The notes under the pieces: generated by a model
What the model was told of the DNA's origin: nothing
Seen by the model: only the letters and a program-made list of their open reading frames with translations
Database searches by the model: none
Shown here: piece after piece, positions 56,311-64,000 of the stretch
How the letters are laid out: every line of letters starts with the position of its first letter
Numbering within the stretch: position 1 is the first letter of the stretch
Made by a program: the position numbers and the translations under genes
Assembly (NCBI GenBank): GCA_039090855.1
Contig: CM077005.1
Location: forward strand, 72,970,607-73,034,606
Length of the DNA: 64,000 bases
From: Macrothele yani
Taxonomy: Eukaryota > Arthropoda > Arachnida > Araneae > Macrothelidae
Direction of reading: 5' to 3'

Positions 56311-59300
56311 TCATCATCATTGTCAACCATTATCAATCCACTGCTGGACGAAGGTCTTCCCAAGTTTCCTCCACAACGGTCTGTCTTGTGCCAGTCTCCT
56401 CCATGTCCCCCCGCATACATTCGAATTTCATCCACCCATCTTCCATGTGGTCTTCTTCTGGGTCTTTTCCTGTCCTTTGGAATCCAATCTAAAATTTCGG
56501 CTGTCCATCGATGGTCTGTTCTTCTGGCAGTATGTCCAGCCCATTGCCATTTCAGGGATTTAACTCTGAGCATGATGTCTTCCACTCTTGTCATTTTTCG
56601 GATCCACGAGTTCCTCTTCTTATCTCTCCTGGTTACACCAAGCATGCACCTCTCCATGCTGCTTTGAGTTATCTGCAGCCTTTGTATGTCTCTTTTAGTT
56701 AAGGTACACGCCTCTGCGCCATACGTAAGCACTGAAAGGATGCATTGATCAAACACTTTTCTTTTAAGACATAATGGCATATTGCTCTTGAAAATTATGC
56801 TGTTTCTTCCAAAAGCTCTCCAGGCAAGTTTTGTACGCCGATTAATTTCTTCATTAATGTGACCCTCACTTGATATCTGCTGTCCAAGATAAATGTACGT
56901 GTCTGTTATCTCCAGCTTTTCTCCATCAATGGATAAATCTTCATTTCTTGTAAAAGCATTGAACATCACTTTTGTCTTTCGAAAGTTCATTTTTAATCCC
57001 ACTTCTTTACTCTTGTCAGCAAGTTCCTGGATCATACTCTGCAGCTCTGATGGGGTAGTTGCAAGAATGACTACGTCATCAGCAAAACGAAGATGGGTTA
57101 GATAATCTCCATTAATCTTTATCCCTTTGTTTGCCCAGTTCAGTGATTGAGAGATATTTTCCAATGTGGCACAAAGAGCTTCGGAGATATGGTGTCACGT
57201 TGTCTCACTCCTTTTCCAATTTTTATGTGTGTTGTATTTTCAAACAGCCGAATCTTTGCACTTGCATTTTCATAGATGTTATTAATAATATTAATGCACA
57301 CATCTTCAACACTGTAGGATTTCAGAGCCATTGTAACTGCTGATGGTTTCACCGAATCAAAGGCTTTTTCATAATCGATAAAAGCCATGCACAATGGAAG
57401 TTCATATTCCCTCGCTCTTTCAATTAGTTCTCTCAGTACGTGGATATGATCTATTGTGCTGTAGCCACTCCTGAATCCAGCTTGCTCCCTCGGTTGAGCC
57501 ATGTCCAGTGTCACCTTCAAGCGGTGTGAAAGAACTGTACTGAAGATTTTATAAACAACTGATAGGAGGCTGATAGGTCTGTAGTTCCTGAGATCCTCAA
57601 TGTCACCTTTTTGTTGTAGCAAGATCATTGTAGCGTTGTTCCAATCCTCAGGAATCTTCCCTTCATTAAGGCATCGAGTGAAAATTTGGGCGAGTACTGT
57701 TTCGATTTCTCCACTTGTTTCTTGTATGATGTCTACAGTAATTCCATCTTATCCTGGAGCTTTTCCCCGCTTCATGTTCTTGATTGCATGTGCAACTTCT
57801 GCTGGGAGGACTGGAAGAACTCTGGTACTGGTACCTTTCATGATGTCTGGAGTACATGTATCATCCCTTTCATACAATTTGGAGTAGAAATCTTTCACTT
57901 TTGCCAAAATTTCGCCTTTATTTCTTGTTACAGAACCATCTTCATTTCTCAGTGCCATAATCTGTTTTCTTCCCTTACTGAGATGTCCCTTTGCTATCTT
58001 TCGGCTTTGGGTGTTTTCAATAGCTTTCTTCACTAGTTCACAGTTGAATTTCCTTACGTCTTCAGTGATACTTTTTCGTACTGTCTTGCATAGCTCTATA
58101 TATTCCACTTTGGAAGTCACATCTGCTTTAGTTGTCCTCATCTTTCTTCTTTTTTGCATCAACATTTTGGTTTTTCCTGATAATTTGTTCATGTGCAACT
58201 TGTTCTTAGACCCAGCTAATTTTGTTGCTGTTTTCATAAGAGCTTTGGTTACTTTAATGTTAACTTCAGAAATATTCACTTCTTCCGATGTTAGGCCATC
58301 TAAAGTAGAGAACCTGTTCTTCAGTTCCAACTTGAAGGTATTATTGTGTTTTTTAAGGTTCGTTATGTCAATACATTTTGTTTGTCTTATGAGCTTGCCA
58401 CGCTCGAGTTTAGTGTTGAGGTGCATCTTACATCTCACCAATCTATGGTCACTACCTGTGTTGAACTTGTTTAGCACACTGCAGTCTTCTATGACGAATT
58501 TTTTGTTACACATAATAACATCAATTTCACTTGTCGTCCCATTTGGATGTCTCCATGTCCATTTCCTGTATGGCTTTTTCTTGAAAAAGGAGTTCAAGAT
58601 GAAAAACACCATCTGCCTCTGCAAACTGTGCGAGAGTATTTCCACGCTGGTTTCTGTTGCCGTGACCGAATTTACCTACTGAAGTTTGATTCTGTTGCCG
58701 TTGCCCTATTTTTGCATTGAAATCTCCCATAATTATCTTTTAGTGCTGCTTACCTTTATTATTTAAATGACGAATTTCCTCATAAAATTCTTCAATTTCT
58801 TCTTTAGGATGACTTGTGATGGGTGCATAAGTTTTAATATTCTGAGCCTGGTATCTTCCCGAGAGTTGGATAACGAGTCGTGCAGCTCTGTCAGAGGAAC
58901 TTTCAACTTCTACAATTTTATCCTTTAGTTTCTTGTTTATTATAAATCCAACACCACTAGTTCTGCCAGTATCAGTCCCACGATAGTAGAAGAGATGTCC
59001 ACTTTTCAGTTCAATGAGATCTTCTCCTTTTCTCCTTACCTCACTTAGCCCGATGATGTCCCACTTGATCTTTTGTAGTTCCTCTTCCATTTCAAGAATC
59101 CTTGAATCAGAAGATAGGGAGCGTCCATTATACGTAGCCAAGGTCAGCATCAGATGAAAGTTTAGTCCGGTCCTCCGGGGATTCTTAGCACCCTCTGCCT
59201 CCATGTCGCACTGGCCGCTGCCTTGGCCAGGTACATTCCAGCTACCGGAGACTGAGGTCCAAGATTTAAGTTGTGGATTCATTTTGGAGGGATTTGGCCA

Positions 59301-59491
59301 TAATTCACCACGCTGGCCAAGCGAGTTGGTGAGTGTGGGATAGCATTTCCTCTAATCCCGATGGTATAGTTATACTGCTATTGGTGGTCGTCAGAGCCCC
59401 TTTAGTGGGAACAGGATGTACCACGAGAAGGCGGGGTTGACATTTGTCAAGGAGAGGCTGTGGTGTTACGCATCACCTGACCTTACATCCC
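56309..59491 (-). mobile_element. RTE copy E, full length
   Basis: A full-length minus-strand element, 3' tail at 56309-56321 and 5' end at about 59491, followed by another AT tract (59492-59518). It shares diagnostic changes with D and is the most decayed of the four full-length copies. Confidence 0.93.
56322..59282 (-). pseudogene. RTE polyprotein pseudogene (copy E)
   Basis: The endonuclease begins near 59282 (MNPQLKSWTSVSGSWNVPGQ). Lesions include a TAA at 58740-58742 (KQH-stop, shared with D), an insertion near 58607-58612, a TAA at 57747-57751 (KAPG-stop), a 1-nt deletion near 57165-57170 in motif B (QRDTISPKLF) and a frameshift near the C-terminus (YAGGHGG). FADDVVILA and AFIDYEKAFDSV are still readable. 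Confidence 0.92.
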
Positions 59492-59700
59492 ATATGTATA
59501 TATATATATATATATATTATAAAAAATATGTTATATATTGTTTCTATAAGTATATATTACATTTTCTATGAAATATATATGTTTTCTATAAATATGTAAA
59601 ATTACAAAAATTTTCTATAAAATTATAGAAAAAAATTCTATAATTACAATTTTTTTCGACAAACACCCCTCGGCTTCAGAACATTTTCCTACTCTAGCCA
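59492..59700. repeat. (AT)n and TTTCTATAA repeats right of the RTE array
   Basis: An AT tract at 59492-59518 is followed by TTTCTATAA-type repeats and CCTCGGCTTCAGAA, mirroring the left flank at 49.0-49.2 kb in the same orientation. Confidence 0.75.
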
Positions 59701-60268
59701 AAGATTTATTTACCTTAGAGATCTCGGTGGGCATATCAAACTTAGGACCTAGTGAAGGTGACTTTTTGAACTCTTATTTTTTAGACAGGATTTAGAAAAA
59801 AAAACTGTTTTTTGATCCACCCTAAAAAAAGCACATGATACCTAAAGAAGAAGAAGTCACGTGATTTAATAGCCGCACTGCCACAAAATTCGCCCATTCC
59901 ACCCCTCCTCTTTTCCAGAATTGTCGCTTTTCTTGTGACATACTCCGCAGCTTCCCGAAGCTGTTCGTTTCTTTGCGATTGATTACGAAAAAAACGAATC
60001 AGTATGGCTTTCGACAGATACTCCTTGAATAATGTGTTCTAGCTGCCATAGTGCATGAAGTAAGCTTATAGGATTGTAGTTAATGCAAGATGGTCTTCGT
60101 GAAATCTTATTGACAGTGCTGTTTTCTTTAAAGACGACTCACATCAGAGCGGTCTTTGAGAAATGTTATAATACTTAATAAATACTTAGAATTATGTAAA
60201 ATGATCGCACTACAGATGACTGTGGTGTAGACTGCGTGATATTTACAGTAAAAAAAAAACCCAATATC
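59701..60268. other. Unassigned spacer
   Basis: No gene recognised. Confidence 0.35.
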
Positions 60269-60481
60269 ACCGCTCAGGTGACGCAGTGGTCTAAGCGATG
60301 GCTTATGTCCATTTGTCAGAGATGGGTCTAAGTTCGAATCCCGGTGAGGCATGGATGACGTGTTTGTCTTACGACACTAACTCTCTCCCTTCCCTGGGAC
60401 CAGTGACCCTAAATTAGAGGCGGGTGACTCCTTATAGTCCGTTGAGTTGCTCATGGCGGTCGTTAAACCCACAGTAAAAAA
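60269..60481 (+). repeat. SINE family B copy
   Basis: The head CACCGCTCAGGTGACGCAGT is followed by the B-box (AAGTTCGAATCCCGG), the family body and an A tail. It is moderately diverged and no clear target duplication is seen. Confidence 0.87.
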
Positions 60482-60613
60482 AATAGTGTGATGCAGTGAA
60501 AAAATTAACGAAGTATTTCTCGCATGCTGAGTAACACCACCAGATTTTCTTCATACGATACAAGAGAGCAAAAGCCAACTTCGAGAACACCGTACTCGAA
60601 TTCTTTTTTATTC

Positions 60614-60657
60614 CGGTGCTACAGAATTGCCAGTCCTTTCGTAATTCTGTAGCACCG
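60614..60657. repeat. 15-bp perfect hairpin
   Basis: CGGTGCTACAGAATT (60614-60628) and AATTCTGTAGCACCG (60643-60657) are separated by a 14-nt loop. It may be a small foldback remnant. Confidence 0.8.
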
Positions 60658-61110
60658 TAATACAAAAATCCTTCAATTTAGTGGATAAATTATGCTCAAA
60701 TTCATCGGGTTTACCTCTTATTCTCAAAGATCCGAACGCTACAGTACTATATAGTAGGAGGAAAATAATATGACTCCCCTTACCTGACGTTTGAATTATT
60801 TCCAGCGCGGCGGTGCACACACTTGTTAAGGTCAAGAACGTAGACTGTGACAGGTGCACTATCATCTGGAGATGAAACTGTTGTTGTACTGGGCAAGGGA
60901 CGAGATTTGACCTCTCTGGAAAAGGTCACGATAATTAGCTTTTGGTTTGGAAAGAAAGTAATGTTTGATGACAAAGTCCCCGAAATCGAAGCCCCGACCA
61001 CGGCGCACATCGGCCACTGAGATTGCGCCGCACACAGAATGATGTCGGCAGTCAGGTGACTTAAGTCAGTGGCAGTTAGCCTTCAGAAGGCGAAAAGTAT
61101 AAGCTCCAGC
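60658..61110. other. Unassigned spacer
   Basis: Short frames only; nothing recognised. Confidence 0.35.
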
Positions 61111-61111
61111 C

Positions 61112-61753
61112 AACATTGAAGTGGAGAAGAAGCCCATCCGCCATTGCATGCTCTATAAGTTTCGTCGCGGTAGCACTTCCGCCAATGTTTTAAGAAACAT
61201 TACCAGTGTGTACCCCAAAGCCATATCTCATCGTAAGTGCTGTCGTCGTTGGTTCGAACTGTTTTGAGAGGGAAATTGTGACCTCTCAGACCGTCACAAA
61301 CCCGGAAGACCTGCAACTGTGGATATGGACATGATGGAGACACTTTTGTGGAGAGTGACTTACATGTGACCACGCGGGAGTTGGCCGAACATGTAGGGAC
61401 TAACAAAACAATCATCATCACGCACCTGCGTCAAATTGGAAAAGTGCACAGGAGGGAAGTTTGGGTGCCCCATCAACTCACTGTTGATCAGAAAGTAATC
61501 TGCTTGCACATGACCAGTTTGAACCGTTCTGGGACCGCATTGTGACAGTGACGAGGATGGGTTCTGTATGACAATGTCAGCGCTCGGAAACTGCGGTTGG
61601 ACCCAAAACAGAAGCCCATGCTGACCATCCAAAGTCACCCACGTAAGGTCCTGCTGTCTGTTTGGTGGGATATGCGGGGTGTCGTATTTTTCGAGCTGCT
61701 GCTGGACAACAACATAATCACCACTGATGTGTACTGCCATTAGCTCGACTATC
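61112..61753 (+). pseudogene. mariner (DD34D, SETMAR-like) transposase, 5' two thirds
   Basis: It begins VEKKPIRHCMLYKFRRGSTS, with CCRRWFELF and DLSDRHKPGRPATVDMD forming the first DNA-binding half. TTRELAEHVGTNKTIIITHL and GKVHRREVWVPHQLTVDQK make the second. The first catalytic Asp region (usually TGDEKWVLYDN) has lost a base. It then reads LDPKQKPMLTIQSHPRKVLL, SVWWDMRGVVFFELL and TTDVYCH. Several frameshifts and stops are present. The remaining catalytic part is absent; a (GT)n tract follows directly. Confidence 0.88.
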
Positions 61754-61756
61754 TAC

Positions 61757-61878
61757 ACGCGTGTGTGTGTGTGTGCGTCTGTGTGTGTGTGTGTGCGCCG
61801 TCTGTGTGCGTCTGTGTGTGTGCGCGTGTGTGCGTGGGTGTGGGTGTGCGTGTGTGCGTGTGTGTGGGTGCGTGTCCC
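61757..61878. repeat. (GT)n-rich microsatellite
   Basis: About 120 bp of GT/GC dinucleotides with interruptions, replacing the rest of the mariner gene. Confidence 0.92.
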
Positions 61879-63260
61879 TTCACTACCATCTAACGTCATA
61901 TGGGCTGGGTTCTCCAAGAAGATAATAGTACACTGGGTGCTACCTAAATTACGGTCACATACCTAATACATCGTAGGCCTTCCTTTCATCCATAGAGCGT
62001 ACCGCATCGACTACACGAGGTATTTGTACAGTTTAGTGGCGTATTAAGTATTTCTTTATGAAAGTGATCCAAAATATTGAAAGTGCAAATAAAAATACCA
62101 CAGAGAAAACCTCCCAGAATATTGGGAAACACTAAATATCTCCTTTGTGATGTGCTAGCGGGCCTGTTGATTCCAGGCCCCTATTCAGTTCGTTTCGTCC
62201 ATTACAATGTCCTGTAGGAAACCAGCACGTATTTGACACAGCTCCAGGAATTCATTGATAGAAGGTCCGATTATGTATTCAGGATATACATATATGTACA
62301 TTATTTACATACTCTATGCTGTGGGTTATATCCCATACAACGAAAAAAACATTACGCAGTCTGCCCGTGACATCTCTTTCTCTCTCTGCCTCCAATGTCC
62401 TTCTCCTCCGCTCTCCCCGCGAATCCTTCCACTTTGGGTGTCGCATTGTTGACACATTGTAACGAATGCCTATTTGATTCCGCCGTCCAACATGTAAGAA
62501 GCCAACAGAATATCACTATGTACTTGATGCCGAACGACTACCTTACCAGTTCGAATAACATGGCATCTCTTAGGAGAAATTTCACAAAATGTCTAGCAGT
62601 AGGTTTGTAAGAATAAATTGTCCGTTCTCATACAAAATGATATCTTGCATTGCCTTTACTGGAACAGATACATACAAAAAAAGACAAAATCATATTCATC
62701 ATTATAAAGCTAACTCAAATAATACATCAATTGAATATTTAAATCGTATTTAAATATTTATAGAGGCCTCTCTTTCGCAGAGATCCTCCCATCCGTTATA
62801 TTTATATTTCCAAGTATTCGTAAGATATGTTTATTTAAAAACATGTACAAATACAGTGGAACATCTTTTATGCGTTTTTCGCTTATAAGGTTTTCTCTTG
62901 TATACGTAATTTTGCGCTAGCAGCGATATTTTACTGTAGTTCATATTGCTTTTTCAATTCGGTTATGTGTAATTTATTTATATGGAATTTGCGAGTATAG
63001 GTGTAATATTAAATTTCAGATTATCGAAAATGCACGGTCCTTTGATTCTTTTTTAACTAACCCAATATGTTACAACTTTGAGAGAATTAAGATAGCGTTT
63101 TTTTTGTAGCAATGGAATATGATATAGATGAAGCAAACAGATATATGCTATTTGCTACATAACGGTCACAGTTTTCTATTTTTCTCTGAATTCAAGAAAT
63201 TTGAAATAAGAGTGTGTTAATGAAAATTTTACTCGGCACTAGTGCTTAATCTAACAGAGG
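61879..63260. other. AT-rich spacer
   Basis: No gene or clear repeat recognised over 1.4 kb. Confidence 0.4.
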
Positions 63261-63261
63261 T

Positions 63262-63434
63262 CATCGCCCTTTCCACGTTTTTATAAGTGATCACGAAAAA
63301 GTTCTCATTGGCCGCCACCGGGAATAGAACCCAGGGTCTTCCAGTTACGAGCCGGATATGCTTCTACTATACCACAGCGGCCTCGAGTTCCTCCAGACTC
63401 ACATACACTGACTGCCAAGTCAGTGTATGTGAGT
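63262..63434 (-). repeat. SINE family D copy joined to an inverted fragment
   Basis: The antisense copy carries the B-box (GGGTTCTATTCCCGGTGGCG on the minus strand) and A-box-like CGCTGTGGTATAGTAGAAGC. At 63397-63434 it meets its own inverted sequence, giving a 16-bp perfect hairpin (ACTCACATACACTGAC and its complement, loop TGCCAA). Confidence 0.8.
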
Positions 63435-63820
63435 GGCGGCCAATGAGAACTTTTCCGTGACTCACTTATAAAAACGTGGAAAGAGCGATGACCTCTGTTT
63501 GATGTTCCTAGTCCACGTCAAATATCTGTATTAATTATTTATTCGCCTTCTAATTATTTGTTCAGTTGCTGCTTACCATCTTTGGTGAATCCCCAGCATT
63601 GTGCGGGCTCCAAGAAGCAACCTGCCAAATTGGCTTGGCAGCCAGTGTATGTGAGTCTGGAGGAATTCGAAGCCACTGTGGTGTAGTGCAAGCATATCCG
63701 GCGCGTAACTGGAAGACCCTGGGTTCGATTCCCGGTGGCGGCCATTGAGAACTTTTCCGTGCCTAACTTATAAAAGCGTGAAAAGAGCGATGACCTCAGT
63801 TTGAATGTTCCTAGTCCACC
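63435..63820 (+). repeat. SINE family D copies, plus strand
   Basis: A tail fragment (GTGACTCACTTATAAAAACG to GATGACCTCTGTTTGATGTT) is followed by a complete copy from about 63520. That copy has CAGTTGCTGCTTACCATCTT, the A-box-like CACTGTGGTGTAGTGCAAGC and the B-box GGGTTCGATTCCCGGTGGCG at about 63721-63740. It ends with the same GTTTGAATGTTCCTAGTCCA tail. Confidence 0.82.
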
Positions 63821-64000
63821 TCTGTATTAACAAATGCATAAATCCTTTAGTAGGCAAACTGCTTTGAAAAGAGCGATGCTTACAAGTAAAGAATGTGTAA
63901 TAGTTATATTGAATATTAAACAAATTGTATTCGGATTTACTAACCAGTATTTCAAAGGTAAGAGTTCTTTCTCCTTCGTGTATTAAAAATACGAAATCCT

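Overview
This window looks like 64 kb of AT-rich intergenic DNA from a repeat-laden animal genome, most likely an arthropod. The evidence for that is the mix of elements: RTE-clade non-LTR retrotransposons, many Tc1/mariner relics of the kinds common in spiders, ticks, cockroaches and similar genomes, Penelope-like relics with GIY-YIG nuclease domains, and several tRNA-derived SINE families. I cannot name the species. I found no convincing host protein-coding gene, no functional tRNA or rRNA gene, no bacterial-style operon and no CRISPR array. Almost everything recognisable is a mobile element or a broken copy of one.

Layout. 0.5-1.7 kb: Tc1-like relic carrying a SINE. 2.3-6.7 kb: a 5'-truncated RTE copy (A) followed directly by a full-length RTE copy (B), both on the minus strand and separated by (AT)n. 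8.1-8.5 kb: a 33-bp minisatellite. 11.2-11.7 kb: a large inverted repeat with ribozyme-like hairpins. 13.5-15.5 kb: a mariner relic split by a non-autonomous hAT element with an 8-bp target duplication. 17.4-23.1 kb: a nest of Tc1, DD41D mariner-like and dimeric SINE elements. 23.1-25.8 kb: RTE fragments, a Penelope-like GIY-YIG relic and SINEs. 26.5-28.1 kb and 32.1-33.3 kb: two Tc1-like elements complete end to end, with matching terminal inverted repeats. 34.7-38.2 kb: three more Tc1/mariner relics. 39.0-40.9 kb: a ~145-bp tandem repeat interrupted by a TTAA-flanked MITE. 41-46 kb: SINEs, Tc1 and mariner relics. 48.3-48.8 kb: a second Penelope-like relic. 49.2-59.5 kb: three full-length RTE copies (C, D, E) head to tail on the minus strand, separated by (AT)n. 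60-64 kb: SINEs, a mariner relic and a (GT)n tract.

The RTE copies give the most information. Each encodes one polyprotein of about 985-1000 residues: an apurinic-type endonuclease followed by a reverse transcriptase. Its stop codon lies directly against a (TGA)n tail. Copies B and C are nearly intact (one coding lesion each); D and E are clearly dead and share a derived stop codon. All four full-length 5' ends can pair with a site 70 nt downstream through a 7-bp helix that co-varies between copies. This suggests a structured, possibly HDV-like, ribozyme 5' end. The Penelope-like relics are followed by hairpins resembling a hammerhead core. The elements do not form a pathway together; the locus records repeated insertion, with SINEs and hATs landing inside older DNA transposons and LINEs.
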